36,564 nucleotides of DNA from JAPUME01 sp964605715 (lineage in GTDB: Bacteria > Acidobacteriota > Terriglobia > UBA7540 > JAPUME01), in NCBI GenBank assembly GCA_964605715.1, contig CAZSDV010000017.1, positions 1-36,564 on the forward strand, written 5' to 3'. The position numbers and the translations under genes are program-made. The number at the start of each line of letters is the position of its first letter. The first letter of the stretch is position 1. Of the stretch, positions 25,423 to 34,762 are shown in pieces. The notes under the pieces are model-generated. The model did no database searches. It saw only the letters and a program-made list of their open reading frames with translations, and was not told the DNA's origin.

Positions 25423-26379
25423 CTATGTGCCCAACCTTTCGCCAGGTCTAAGCCGAGCACCGTTTGCAAAATTGAGGCCCGTAATCCGCTTGCGGCCTTC
25501 TAGTTGGACCTCTTTAAGCTCTATCCAGTTACTGTCTCCGCAAACAACAAAGAGGCCAGCTCGACTCTCGATAAGAGTCCCTTCTGAGACAGCCATGGAG
25601 CCATGTTTGCAGGATTCCACATCCTTTCTTATCGGAATCCCCCACCAGACGTGCAAATTTTTCCCCCGAAAGGCAGTAAAGGTTCCCGGCCAGTGACGTA
25701 ATCCGCGAATCCGCCAGAAAATCTTTTCGGCGGAAAGGGTCCAGTCAATTAGCCCATCTGAACGCTTTAACATAGGGGCTAGCGAAGCCTGGGAGTGGTC
25801 TTGAGGTTGAGCCTGGATTCGTCCGTTATCCAGCTTCCGAAGGGTTTCAATCATAAGTTTTCCTCCGGGACCGCTCAGTTTCTGGGAGAGTGTTTCGGTT
25901 GTCTCCTCTGGAGCGATCTCCACCTCTTGGGTTAGTAGTACGGGTCCAGTGTCAATACCATGGGTGATCTGCATGGTTGTATTTCCAGTAACTTTTTCTC
26001 CGTTGATTAGTGCCCATTGAATTGGTGCTGCCCCTCGATACTTTGGGAGAAGAGAGGCATGTAGATTAATGCAGCCGATTCGAGGCAATTCAATCATCCA
26101 TTTCGGGATGATGTGTCCGTAAGCAACAACAACTATGGCTTCCGGTTGCACGTTAGTTAACTTTTCCTGAACATAAGTTTTCTTGAGCCGTGAGGGCTGG
26201 AAGACGGGAAGTCTCCATTTGTTGGCAAACTGCTTTATCGGGGAAGCTTGAATGTGGCGACCTCGGCCTGCTGGTTCGTCAGGATTAGTTAGAACCAGTG
26301 CCACTTCAAAATCTTCATTAACCAGTTCCTTCAGGGTTGGAACTGCAAACTGGGGAGTTCCACAGAAAATAATTCTCAT
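25423..26379 (-). CDS. fmt: Methionyl-tRNA formyltransferase
   Basis: Formylates the initiator Met-tRNA using 10-formyltetrahydrofolate. 318 residues. Starts MRIIFCGTPQFAVPTL, the standard N-terminus. Formyl-transfer core: INLHASLLPKYRGAAPIQWAL with Asn105 and His107, and Asp143 in ITHGIDTGPVLL. The C-terminal OB-like tRNA-binding domain begins near RIRGLRHWPGTFTAF. Paired with def 110 bases upstream on the same strand, the usual bacterial pair of formylation and deformylation. Confidence 0.95.
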   Translation of the reverse strand: MRIIFCGTPQFAVPTLKELVNEDFEVALVLTNPDEPAGRGRHIQASPIKQFANKWRLPVFQPSRLKKTYVQEKLTNVQPEAIVVVAYGHIIPKWMIELPRIGCINLHASLLPKYRGAAPIQWALINGEKVTGNTTMQITHGIDTGPVLLTQEVEIAPEETTETLSQKLSGPGGKLMIETLRKLDNGRIQAQPQDHSQASLAPMLKRSDGLIDWTLSAEKIFWRIRGLRHWPGTFTAFRGKNLHVWWGIPIRKDVESCKHGSMAVSEGTLIESRAGLFVVCGDSNWIELKEVQLEGRKRITGLNFANGARLRPGERLGT

Positions 26380-26489
26380 TGCTCAGGTCCTGTCATTAGT
26401 AAAGCGCGAGCTTAAATGAGGTTGGCCAGCTGTTCCTTCCCAGATTGGATTCCGGATCCGTGCGGACCAGAAGAGGTCACTATTCCGGT

Positions 26490-26999
26490 TTACCAGGCTC
26501 CAGCCTTAACTTTTCGACGGACTTGCCGTTTAATTGATTCGCGCTTCAACATCCCGATGTGTTTGATATAGAGGATGCCGTTCAGGTGGTCGATCTCGTG
26601 TGCAAAAGCACGAGCTAGCAATCCTTGCCCTTTCAGGGTAACTTGTTTTCCCTTCAGGTCCTGTGCTTGGACAGTGATGGTCTCGGGTCGCGGTGTGTTG
26701 GCACGGAAATGCGGCAAGCTTAGGCATCCCTCTTCGCCTTTCTGTTTTCCTTCTTGGTTTCGGATGGAAGGATTTACTAGTACAAGTTTGGATTCAGGCT
26801 TTTCTCCAGCACTAATGTCAATGACGCAAATTTTCATTGAGACTCCAATTTGAGGAGCCGCAAGACCAACTCCGTTTGCTGCATACATCGTGTCCCACAT
26901 GTCAGCCACCAACTTTTCAAGTTTCTTGTCGAAACTGGTCACCGGCTCGCCAACCCTGGACAGAACAGAGTTTCCATACTTGACGATAGGATAAATCAT
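26490..26999 (-). CDS. def: Peptide deformylase
   Basis: Removes the N-formyl group from new proteins; Fe/Zn metalloenzyme. 169 residues. The three motifs are intact: NGVGLAAPQIG, EGCLSLP with Cys92, and HEIDH with His134, Glu135 and His138. The basic tail (RESIKRQVRRKVKAGAW) is typical of bacterial type I enzymes. GGGAGG is about 18 bases before the ATG. It lies 31 bases after aroC on the same strand and just before fmt, so aroC-def-fmt-PASTA is a likely operon. Confidence 0.96.
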   Translation of the reverse strand: MIYPIVKYGNSVLSRVGEPVTSFDKKLEKLVADMWDTMYAANGVGLAAPQIGVSMKICVIDISAGEKPESKLVLVNPSIRNQEGKQKGEEGCLSLPHFRANTPRPETITVQAQDLKGKQVTLKGQGLLARAFAHEIDHLNGILYIKHIGMLKRESIKRQVRRKVKAGAW

Positions 27000-27030
27000 G
27001 AATTTACGATAATTGTCCTCCCTGCTTAAC

Positions 27031-28212
27031 TTAGAATTGTTTTACCTGGTTCATGTAGCCTTCAAAATTTCTGCTCATTTCTTTCAGGGAATCTCCTCCG
27101 AACTTATCCAGGAAAGCTCCAGCTAGGACCCACGCTACCATGGCTTCACCTGCTACGCCCGCAGCTGGGACCACGCAGATATCTGATCTTTCGTAGGCTG
27201 CCTTAACGGATTTCTTGGTCTCTAAGTCTACCGATTCCAAGGGTTGGCGAAGTGTCGAGATTGGTTTTAGGTAACCACGGACAACAACATCTTCTCCGTT
27301 TGTAATTCCTCCCTCTATTCCTCCCGCACGGTTCGTGGGCCGTATGAAACTTGACTTCTTTCCATCATAGCTGATGGCGTCATGAACGTTAGAGCCGAAG
27401 CTCGACGCATTTGTAATTCCTGAACCGATTTCCACCGCTTTAACCGCTTGGATCGATACGATGGCCTGAGCCAGTAGTCCGTCTAAACGCCGATCCCATT
27501 GGGTATGAGTACCTAGTCCTGGCGGGACATTGTGGGCGATCACCTCGAAAGTTCCCCCCAATGAATCCTTGGTTTTGAGTGCTTTATCTACCTCTGCTTT
27601 CATTTGAGCCTCAGTTTCTGGATCCACGCAGCTCAAAATGATTTCCTGCTGTTCTCGCAGAGCCCGAATTCTTTCCCAGGGGACAGGCTTGGGTGGTAAT
27701 TCGACTTCACCGACAGCGGTTACATGACTTGCTATTTCGATTCCGAAGTTTGCGAGGAGAAGTTGTGCCATGGCTCCGACCGCCACCCGGGACGCCGTTT
27801 CCCTTGCACTCGCTCGCTCAAGGATAAAGCGACCTTCACGGAAGTTATATTTAAGACAACCAGCAAGGTCTGCGTGACCTGGACGAGGAGGGGAGAGCGG
27901 TTTATATTTTTCCCGGGCCAGCGGCCTATCATCAACTGAGAGGGCATCTTGCCAGTTAGCCCAATCCTTGTTTTCAATGAGTAAAGTAACGGGTGCACCG
28001 ATGGTTTTCCCTAATCGCACTCCAGATAAATACTGTGCTTGGTCAGTCTCTATTTTCATACGCCCGCCACGACCATAACCACCTTGGCGACGACGCAGTT
28101 GGCTATTCACGAAGTCAAAGTCTACCCTGAGTCCTGCGGGTAAACCCTGAATGATGGCGATCAAGCTCTGGCCATGTGATTCGCCGGCAGTTTGGAAGCT
28201 CAGTGTTGGCAT
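27031..28212 (-). CDS. aroC: Chorismate synthase
   Basis: Converts EPSP to chorismate with reduced FMN, ending the shikimate pathway. 393 residues. Seen: TAGESHGQSLIAIIQGLPAG at the N-terminus, RRRQGGYGRGGRMKIETD, SPPRPGHADLAGCLKYNF, RASARETASRVAVGA, SFGSNVHDAI, NRAGGIEGGITNGEDV and the phosphate/flavin-binding end VPAAGVAGEAMVAWVL. Full length, no motif lost. It has its own strong predicted promoter 35 bases upstream and leads the def-fmt-PASTA series. Confidence 0.96.
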   Translation of the reverse strand: MPTLSFQTAGESHGQSLIAIIQGLPAGLRVDFDFVNSQLRRRQGGYGRGGRMKIETDQAQYLSGVRLGKTIGAPVTLLIENKDWANWQDALSVDDRPLAREKYKPLSPPRPGHADLAGCLKYNFREGRFILERASARETASRVAVGAMAQLLLANFGIEIASHVTAVGEVELPPKPVPWERIRALREQQEIILSCVDPETEAQMKAEVDKALKTKDSLGGTFEVIAHNVPPGLGTHTQWDRRLDGLLAQAIVSIQAVKAVEIGSGITNASSFGSNVHDAISYDGKKSSFIRPTNRAGGIEGGITNGEDVVVRGYLKPISTLRQPLESVDLETKKSVKAAYERSDICVVPAAGVAGEAMVAWVLAGAFLDKFGGDSLKEMSRNFEGYMNQVKQF

Positions 28213-28246
28213 ATTCGCAAATTCCTAATGTTAACCATACCCCCCA

Positions 28247-28275
28247 ATTTTAATGGTTTTATGGATTCCCGTCAA
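28247..28275 (-). promoter_or_regulatory. Predicted sigma-70-type promoter of aroC
   Basis: On the minus strand TTGACG at 28270-28275, 17-base spacer, TAAAAT at 28247-28252. Transcription would begin near 28240, giving a leader of about 28 bases. Confidence 0.6.
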
Positions 28276-28401
28276 AAGAGGGATTTTATTAGGATTGGAA
28301 AAGGTGCAGAGTTGATTACTTTCAATGCAAGGCTCCTCGTTCCTCACCTTCCTTCTTAATGCATAGATCTAATCCCTGGAGATTAAGGCTGGCATGGAGG
28401 T

Positions 28402-29181
28402 CTATCGGACTATACCTTCCAGAGGGCTAGACGCAGTGGCGTAGAGCTTATGTTTCATCCGTCCAGCAAGAAAAGCTTGATGTCCTGCGATGACGGCATA
28501 TTTCATCGCAGAGGCCATTGCAACTGGATCTTGGGCCAAAGCGATGCCGCTATTCATAAGCACGGCGTCAAAGCCGAGTTCCATGGCAAGGGCAGCATCT
28601 GAGGCTGTACCGACACCAGCATCAACAATTAGAGGAACGCCCGTGATTTTCTCACGCATAATCCGCAAATTAACTAAGTTTTGTATTCCTAGGCCCGATC
28701 CAATCGGTGCACCCAGGGGCATAATTGCTGCTGCGCCGGCATCCATCAGGCGGCGAGCCGTGATCAGATCATCATTCGTGTAAGGTAGCACCACAAATCC
28801 TTCTTGGACTAATATTTCGGTTGCCTTAACGAGCTCCTGGTTGTCTGGGAAGAGAGTTTCTTGATCACCGATGACTTCAAGTTTTACCCAGTTTGACAGA
28901 CCAACTTCTCGGGCCAGTCGTGCCGTGCGGACAGCTTCATCTGCCGAATAGCAACCAGCCGTATTCGGAAGAATAAAGTACTTTTTAGTATCAATGTGAT
29001 CCAGTAATGATTTCTTTGTGCGGTCGGTGATATTTACTCGACGGACGGCTACCGTGATCATATCGGCACCTGATGCCAAGTGTGCTTCAATCATCTTGCG
29101 CTCATCGGGGTATTTTCCAGTACCAACAATGAGTCGGGATTGGAACTTGCGGTCTCGGATGCAAAGAACGTCATTCGTCAT
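28402..29181 (-). CDS. thiG: Thiazole synthase
   Basis: Forms the thiazole phosphate of thiamin from DXP, a glycine-derived imine and ThiS-thiocarboxylate. 259 residues, TIM barrel. Seen: SRLIVGTGKYPD, ASGADMITVAVRRVN, ILPNTAGCYSADEAVRTARLARE, NWVKLEVIGD (the Lys forms the imine with DXP), VLPYTNDD, AAIMPLGAPIGSGLG and PLIVDAGVGTASDAALAMELG. All hallmark segments are present. ThiS, ThiH/ThiO and ThiE are not in the window; ThiF is about 7 kb away on the other strand. I saw no TPP riboswitch upstream. The start uses ATG at 29181; a second ATG-like codon follows in another frame only. Confidence 0.95.
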   Translation of the reverse strand: MTNDVLCIRDRKFQSRLIVGTGKYPDERKMIEAHLASGADMITVAVRRVNITDRTKKSLLDHIDTKKYFILPNTAGCYSADEAVRTARLAREVGLSNWVKLEVIGDQETLFPDNQELVKATEILVQEGFVVLPYTNDDLITARRLMDAGAAAIMPLGAPIGSGLGIQNLVNLRIMREKITGVPLIVDAGVGTASDAALAMELGFDAVLMNSGIALAQDPVAMASAMKYAVIAGHQAFLAGRMKHKLYATASSPLEGIVR

Positions 29182-29192
29182 AACTCTACTTG

Positions 29193-29221
29193 ATTCTAGT
29201 GATCCGATAAGGGAATTGCAA
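29193..29221 (-). promoter_or_regulatory. Possible promoter of thiG with very short leader
   Basis: On the minus strand TTGCAA at 29216-29221, 17-base spacer, TAGAAT at 29193-29198. Transcription would begin near 29186, only about five bases before the ATG, implying a nearly leaderless mRNA. The -35 box is weak. Confidence 0.3.
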
Positions 29222-29448
29222 CTTTCAACCGGAGGAACTCTTAAGGGAGATTGATTTGCTTATTCGGAGTAGCTTGAGGTCTGGGAAGGGTTTTAGGGTA
29301 AGGTAAGTGGTTCTCATTTGCCCTTATTTGTGGTTGACTGATGTCATATTGGATGAGGTGTTGTGGATGACCAGAAGAAATTTTCCATTTTTTAAATCGC
29401 AGAGGAATGGGAAAAAACAGGATCCAATCCTTATCTTTTCTAGTTGGC

Positions 29449-29898
29449 TCAAATCAAATTTTCACTGTCAAGGAGAAGAGTTACCGGTCCGTCATTGATT
29501 AGCTCTACTTCCATCATGGCCTGAAACCTTCCAACACGGATGTTGATGCCTGAGTCACGCAAAAATCCCACAAATTTTTCATACATTGCCCTCGCATCTT
29601 TTGTTTGACTGGCACGGTCATAGGATGGGCGAAGACCCTTGCGGCAATCTCCATAGAGAGTAAATTGAGGAACACAGAGGATTTCGCCACCCGTATCTGC
29701 CAGTGATTGGTGCATCTTGTGTTTTTCGTTGGAGAAGATGCGGAGTCGAGTTACTTTTTTGGCCAGCGCCCGGATATTTTCCTGGGTGTCGTTTTTCCCA
29801 AATGCCACCAGAATAACCAAACCTTTTTTGATTTCACCAATAGTCTGGTTCTCGACCCGAACCGCAGCACGGGCAACTCTCTGAATTACAATGCGCAT
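29449..29898 (-). CDS. dtd: D-aminoacyl-tRNA deacylase
   Basis: Hydrolyses D-aminoacyl-tRNAs (and Gly-tRNA-Ala) to keep D-residues out of proteins. 149 residues, normal length. Starts MRIVIQRVARAAVRV. The Gly-cisPro motif is intact (NDGPVT, Gly137-Pro138). The other active-site motif, SQFTL in most members, reads PQFTL here (Pro77, Gln78, Phe79, Thr80), with the catalytically important Thr80 retained. It lies 48 bases downstream of glnD on the same strand. The Ser-to-Pro change is a point to check, but may be an ordinary variant of the family. Confidence 0.93.
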   Translation of the reverse strand: MRIVIQRVARAAVRVENQTIGEIKKGLVILVAFGKNDTQENIRALAKKVTRLRIFSNEKHKMHQSLADTGGEILCVPQFTLYGDCRKGLRPSYDRASQTKDARAMYEKFVGFLRDSGINIRVGRFQAMMEVELINDGPVTLLLDSENLI

Positions 29899-29946
29899 AA
29901 ACTATTGTCACTTACGGGAGTACATTTCTGTTTCAAATAAGTAGCG

Positions 29947-32601
29947 TTAAAAGGTTTCAGGAAATATTTTTCTTAGTTCGTCTTTGATGTGTTGCCGCGC
30001 AGTAGGTCCCAACTTTTTATTCTTCTTGGTAAGATAAAAAACGTCGATTGCTTTACCACCTTCAGTATCAATTAGCGCTACCTCAATATTGCAGCCAAGT
30101 TCCGAGAGAGCACGACCAATATCATGGAGCAGGGCAGGTCGATCTGCGGTATAGATCTCCATCACGGTAGCCCGACTCGAAATATCATTATCGAAGATGA
30201 TTTCGTCAGGGATTTCGCGTCTAGGTATTTTTTTTGCTCCTCCCCTCTTCTCTAAAAGGAGATTTCTAGGATCAAGGTCACCCTCAATAACTTTTAAGAG
30301 AGTTTCACGGAAGCGACCAATCTCAGAAGGATTGAGTTCAAAGTTTTTATTGGGATCCTCAAAAATGAAGGAATCGAGAATGGTTCCTCGTTCGTTGGCG
30401 AACGCGTCCACTTTGAGAATGTTCATTCCGAAAGCCGCAAGGGCACCGGTAAGGCGGGCAAGAAGAGACGGACGGTCAGCAGTTATTATCTTCAAGGAAT
30501 ACCAGTCATCCTTTTTTTCGAGTAAAGATTTCACGGGATCATTAGGGAGGTCATTGGCCAGCTGGAAATGTTGAAGGATTTCTTCGGCTGAATGGATTCG
30601 TAGATAATGCCATGGAAATCCTTCTAGAAATTCTTTCAAGGCTACTGGGTTGGCCTTTCCTGATAATGACTCAATGACAGTCTGAACTTGAGGGTGAATG
30701 GAAGCTGTTTTGTAGCGGTTGTCGTCAACCTTGTGCGTAAGTTCGTTATATGTGGCCATGTAAAGCTGCCACAGCAGTTCCTGTTTCCAGGGGGTCAGTG
30801 CATCTGGGTTCACCGATTGGATATCTACATAGGTCAAAAGGGTTAGCATTTTTAATCGGTCAGCTGTTACTACACGGTCAGAAAACCGCTGTACGGCAGC
30901 GTCATGTGCGAAGTCGCGACGCATTAATGTTGCTGACATCTCCAGGTGGTTTTCAATTAGAAATCGGGCGAGAATTTTGTCCTTTTTTTTCATGCTAAGG
31001 CGGGTCATGATTTTTTCTACCATCTCCATCCCAGCTGCGACATGATGATCAGGATCAATGCCTTTGCCAATGTCGTGAAATAAAAGGACGAACAGGAGAA
31101 TTTCCGGATGTTCCAATTCAGAGAAAATTTCCTGAAATTTTTCTTCCCATGAAGAAGCTAGGAATTTCTTGTCTTTTCGCTGTCGAGTCCTGCTATCGGG
31201 ATATTGGGCCAATTCGTGAAGGTGCTTGATGGTCAAAAATGAATGTTCGTCTACGGTATATCGGTGATAAAAGTCTCTAATCACCAGACAGTCAATGGAT
31301 TTGAATTCAGGAAAGAGAGCCATCAGGGCACCTGTGGAGTGCATGGCAAGGAGCGCGTCGTAGGCGAAGTGTGCTGTTAGGATTTCCTTAAGGAATTCCC
31401 ATTGGCCTTCAATTGGAGGATTTGTGGAGCTTAAGAGTGGAATATGTCCAGTAATCCAATCCTCTGTTTCCGGTTGGAGACTTGCCCCGTGTTGTGCAAC
31501 TACCTTGAAGAGTTCGAGCAGCATTTTGGGGTTTAATTGAGGTGAATGCTGAAAGTAAACTTTTTTCCGCAGGATTTCAAAATGCCCCAGAGATAAATTC
31601 CTTTTTTGTTCTTGAAGACGAGAGAACAGTGAGGAGTGTGCCATGGACGCTTTTTCCTTACTTGAAAGGAGCAGTGAGTAAATGATCCTGGCTTGGCGAA
31701 AGTAATCTCGCATCCAGCCTTCCGGTGATCGTTTCGTTTTTTCATTCTGTTCCACCGCTTTTATGGCTAGCTCCTCCTGTCGGTTATAGGTCAAGTTGTT
31801 CTGGTCATATCCGACCAGGTAGTGGAGATAGGCTCGAACATCAAACAGGAAACTCTTTGCGTTCAATGCTTCATGCGAATCCTTTTCTATTAGCTTGATT
31901 CCCGGCCGGAGGATCTTTTTATTTTCGAGATGGAGAATTTGTGATATCCAACATGCAACCTGAAAATCCCGAAGACCGCCGGGGGCCGACTTAACGTTAG
32001 GTTCCAGGTGGTAGATGGTATCTTCATGGCTTCGGTGCCGTTCCGAGGTAAGTTGAGTGAGATTCCGCAGGAGTTTCACGCTCTGGGAACCTATTAGATG
32101 AGGAAGGGCTTCAGTTCCCAATTGAGTAAAAAGAGCTTGGTCACCTGCAAGATAGCGTGCGTCAAGCAGTGAAATGCTAAATTCCAAATTATCTGGATGA
32201 TGGCGTGCGCAATCAGCTAGCGGGCGCACGGAATGACCCAAGTTCAGGTTCAGATCCCACAGATTCCTAAGGAGCTTGCCCAGCTGATCTTTCCTGACAG
32301 GCTTTCCCACTTGATAGCGGTAGAGAAGCAACAGGTCCACGTCAGAGTAAGGTGAAAGCTCTCCTCTGCCATAACCACCCAGACCTACCAGACAAAACCC
32401 CCTGGGACCCTTCAATGAGGAAGATATGCATGATTTGTAAATTTTACAGATGACCTCATCAATTAGAGAGGACCGCAATCTTGCAGTTTCAAGTCCGTTG
32501 CCAGTTGTAAAAAAATTATTACGTATCTCTTGCGACTTTTTACGGTAAGCGTCGGCCAATGTGGAGAAAGTAGAGGGTGATATGCTCTCCGGAGTCATCA
32601 T
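29947..32601 (-). CDS. glnD: [Protein-PII] uridylyltransferase / uridylyl-removing enzyme
   Basis: Senses glutamine and adds or removes UMP on the PII protein. 884 residues, usual length. Nucleotidyltransferase core at about residues 71-92: GLGGYGRGELSPYSDVDLLLLY, in which the GG and DVD residues bind metal and UTP (shown across the domain). The HD phosphohydrolase for UMP removal carries LLFHDIGKGIDPDHHVAAG. Two ACT domains end the protein: KIITADRPSLLARLTGALAA and EIYTADRPALLHDIGRALSE, which bind glutamine. Start is ATGATG at 32601, but the minus-strand leader is pyrimidine-rich with no ribosome site. Next to glnB, its substrate, in the same orientation. Together with glnA and amtB it makes a nitrogen-control block. 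Confidence 0.96.
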   Translation of the reverse strand: MMTPESISPSTFSTLADAYRKKSQEIRNNFFTTGNGLETARLRSSLIDEVICKIYKSCISSSLKGPRGFCLVGLGGYGRGELSPYSDVDLLLLYRYQVGKPVRKDQLGKLLRNLWDLNLNLGHSVRPLADCARHHPDNLEFSISLLDARYLAGDQALFTQLGTEALPHLIGSQSVKLLRNLTQLTSERHRSHEDTIYHLEPNVKSAPGGLRDFQVACWISQILHLENKKILRPGIKLIEKDSHEALNAKSFLFDVRAYLHYLVGYDQNNLTYNRQEELAIKAVEQNEKTKRSPEGWMRDYFRQARIIYSLLLSSKEKASMAHSSLFSRLQEQKRNLSLGHFEILRKKVYFQHSPQLNPKMLLELFKVVAQHGASLQPETEDWITGHIPLLSSTNPPIEGQWEFLKEILTAHFAYDALLAMHSTGALMALFPEFKSIDCLVIRDFYHRYTVDEHSFLTIKHLHELAQYPDSRTRQRKDKKFLASSWEEKFQEIFSELEHPEILLFVLLFHDIGKGIDPDHHVAAGMEMVEKIMTRLSMKKKDKILARFLIENHLEMSATLMRRDFAHDAAVQRFSDRVVTADRLKMLTLLTYVDIQSVNPDALTPWKQELLWQLYMATYNELTHKVDDNRYKTASIHPQVQTVIESLSGKANPVALKEFLEGFPWHYLRIHSAEEILQHFQLANDLPNDPVKSLLEKKDDWYSLKIITADRPSLLARLTGALAAFGMNILKVDAFANERGTILDSFIFEDPNKNFELNPSEIGRFRETLLKVIEGDLDPRNLLLEKRGGAKKIPRREIPDEIIFDNDISSRATVMEIYTADRPALLHDIGRALSELGCNIEVALIDTEGGKAIDVFYLTKKNKKLGPTARQHIKDELRKIFPETF

Positions 32602-32778
32602 AGGAGGTTATTGGAAGGAAGGAAGGATGAAAGGAAGGTTATTTCTGTTGACAGCTGGCCGGTAGGGTAGGCAGAGCACAGAGATCCACTATTCCAGGGG
32701 GTTAGCTCTACGCGGGCAGCTGAAGGATAAAAATCTATGTTCATCTAATCCTTTACCTTAGGGACGAAGGTTGTTCCA

Positions 32779-33123
32779 TTAAAGTATTTGTTCGCCTTTC
32801 TCTCCACTGCGAATGCGGAATACTTCGTCAACGGAAGAGACGAATACTTTCCCATCACCTATTTTTCCAGTTTGAGCTGCTTTGATTAGACAGTCAATTG
32901 CTTCATCAGCAATCTGGTCGGGAAGAACCATCTCAATTTTGACTTTAGGGAGCAGGTCGATGGTATATTCTCGACCTCGGTATACTTCCGTATGGCCTTT
33001 TTGGCGACCATGGCCTCGGACATCGCTTATTGTCATGCCAATGCCAGCAACCCCTATTTGAGATAGCGCATCCTTCACGTCGTCTAGTTTGAAGGGTTGA
33101 ATAATGGCTTCAACTTTTTTCAT
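32779..33123 (-). CDS. glnB: Nitrogen regulatory protein PII
   Basis: Trimeric signal protein that binds ATP/ADP and 2-oxoglutarate and reports nitrogen state to AmtB and glutamine synthetase control. 114 residues. Core motifs: KKVEAIIQPFKLDDVKDAL, GHGRQKGHTEVYRGREYTID and KIGDGKVFVSSVDEVFRIR. The uridylylation tyrosine of the T-loop is present as Tyr53 (Tyr51 in E. coli; two extra residues in GVAGIGMTISD shift the count). AAAAGGAGGGGAGAAAC gives a strong ribosome site. It lies downstream of amtB and upstream of glnD, so amtB-linked GlnK is as good a name as GlnB. Confidence 0.95.
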   Translation of the reverse strand: MKKVEAIIQPFKLDDVKDALSQIGVAGIGMTISDVRGHGRQKGHTEVYRGREYTIDLLPKVKIEMVLPDQIADEAIDCLIKAAQTGKIGDGKVFVSSVDEVFRIRSGEKGEQIL

Positions 33124-33352
33124 GTTTCTCCCCTCCTTTTGGAGTATTACTCCCGGGAACCCACTATATTAGCCAGGGTTATCGGGCCAGGCTGAGTTAA
33201 TTCAATCTGAATTGCTGTTAAGCCGAAATATGAAGCGAACTCCCCTGGGATGGCAGCTTGGTGGTAAGACCAATTTTTCCCCTGAGTAAAATCCACGTAA
33301 ATCTCCGTTTCCCTTCCTTCTCTTTCAGCCCTCAGTGATAGTCAGTTCTAGG

Positions 33353-34762
33353 CTAGGGGTTTTGAGTGAAGTCAGGATAAGCTCGTGAGCCATGCTCACC
33401 AATATCCAAACCTTCAATTTCCTCTCTCTCACTTACTCGAAGACCTGCGGTGGCCTTGATCATGTGGCATACTAGGAATGCCATCGGGAAAGTCCAGACA
33501 GCACAGGTGAAGATGCCTAAAATCTGGATCCACAGTTGGGCTGCTAAATCATATTCAGGACCCAGGAAGAGATTTTCATGTAGCAGGGCAGCAGCCAAGG
33601 TACCCCATATACCACTTACCAAGTGAATCGAGATTGAACCTACAGGGTCGTCCACCCCAATGTTTTCAAAAAACAGAACAGATAGGATAACCAGGAAACC
33701 ACCAACAGTGCCAATGACCAGGGCACCTAACGGAGTGACTGAATTGCAACCTGCACTAATAGCTACCAGACCTGCCAAAGTTCCGTTGAGAACCATACTT
33801 ATATCGGGTTTACCCACCTTTTTCCAGGAGGTAAAGAGGGCTGCAATCGAACCGGCACAACCGGCAATAAAGGTATTGACTATAATCCGGGCTATTTCAC
33901 CAGTACCTGTTGTGGTGGATCCAGCATTAAACCCAAAGTAGCCGAAGAAGAGGATAAATACACCGAGTGTGGCCAGCGTCATGCTGTGTCCCGGAATGAC
34001 GCGCGGTTTACGGTTGCGGGAAAATTTGTCGAGGCGTGGTCCAACAGCAATGGCTCCAGCCAGGGCTGACCAGCCTCCAACCGAGTGGACGACTGTGGAC
34101 CCAGCAAAATCAATAAAACCCAGGCTGCTTAACCAGGCTCCTGCATTATCAGGATTAAATAGAGCCCCCCAGGCCCAGTGGCCAAAGACCGGGTAGATGA
34201 ATAGTGCGATAATGAACGTGTAGATCAGGTACCCGCTAAATTTTACCCTTTCAGCTACAGCGCCGGAAACGATTGTCGCCGCCACTCCAGCAAGCAACAC
34301 ATGAAATATCCAGAAGGCATATGCCCAATGACCCCTTGGGGAAGCGTTATCAAAACCTTCAAGGAAGAAATGGGACGCGCCTACCATTATTCCATTACTG
34401 ATTCCGAACATGAGAGCAAAGCCAATGGCCCAATAACCAATGGCAGCCACTGAGACGGTCATTAGGTTCTTGGTCATGATATTTCCGGCGTTTTTAGCGC
34501 GCGTGAAGCCGCCCTCTACCATGGCGAAGCCAGCACCCATCCAGAAGACCAGTGCGGCTGAAAGGATAATCCAGACGATGTTTAAATTTTCTTGAACTTG
34601 GCCTATATCGCTGTCAATTGCCTCTGTAATGGAGGTGCCAACTATTTCTGTTACGGTCACTGCGCCCTCCTGTGCCCACGTCAGGCTGACAAAGCCCAGG
34701 AAACCTAAAAGAGACAAAAGAAGGCCACGGATTGTCCAATGGATCATTTGATTTCTGCCCAT
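33353..34762 (-). CDS. amtB: Ammonium transporter
   Basis: Inner-membrane ammonium channel, blocked by PII when nitrogen is plentiful. 469 residues from the ATG at 34762, chosen because AAGGAGGAAG precedes it and a signal peptide (WTIRGLLLSLLGFLGFVSLTWAQ) begins there; the longer frame to 34831 adds a polar tail with no support. About eleven membrane helices follow. The twin-His pore is visible: His in STVVHSVGGWSAL and His in SISIHLVSGIWGT, plus the Asp in FIDFAGSTVVH needed for ammonium. FWMGAGFAMVEGGFTR is the family's first-helix pattern. Placed between glnA and glnB on one strand, as in the glnK-amtB pairing of many bacteria. Confidence 0.95.
   Translation of the reverse strand: MGRNQMIHWTIRGLLLSLLGFLGFVSLTWAQEGAVTVTEIVGTSITEAIDSDIGQVQENLNIVWIILSAALVFWMGAGFAMVEGGFTRAKNAGNIMTKNLMTVSVAAIGYWAIGFALMFGISNGIMVGASHFFLEGFDNASPRGHWAYAFWIFHVLLAGVAATIVSGAVAERVKFSGYLIYTFIIALFIYPVFGHWAWGALFNPDNAGAWLSSLGFIDFAGSTVVHSVGGWSALAGAIAVGPRLDKFSRNRKPRVIPGHSMTLATLGVFILFFGYFGFNAGSTTTGTGEIARIIVNTFIAGCAGSIAALFTSWKKVGKPDISMVLNGTLAGLVAISAGCNSVTPLGALVIGTVGGFLVILSVLFFENIGVDDPVGSISIHLVSGIWGTLAAALLHENLFLGPEYDLAAQLWIQILGIFTCAVWTFPMAFLVCHMIKATAGLRVSEREEIEGLDIGEHGSRAYPDFTQNP

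Noticed and set aside
29182..29448. TPP riboswitch upstream of thiG
   Set aside because: I could not find the conserved CTGAGA or the second thi-box pattern on the coding strand.
33124..33352. Sigma-54 site upstream of glnB (TGGCCCG followed by CCCTGGC)
   Set aside because: Spacing between the GG and GC pairs is wrong by two to three bases.
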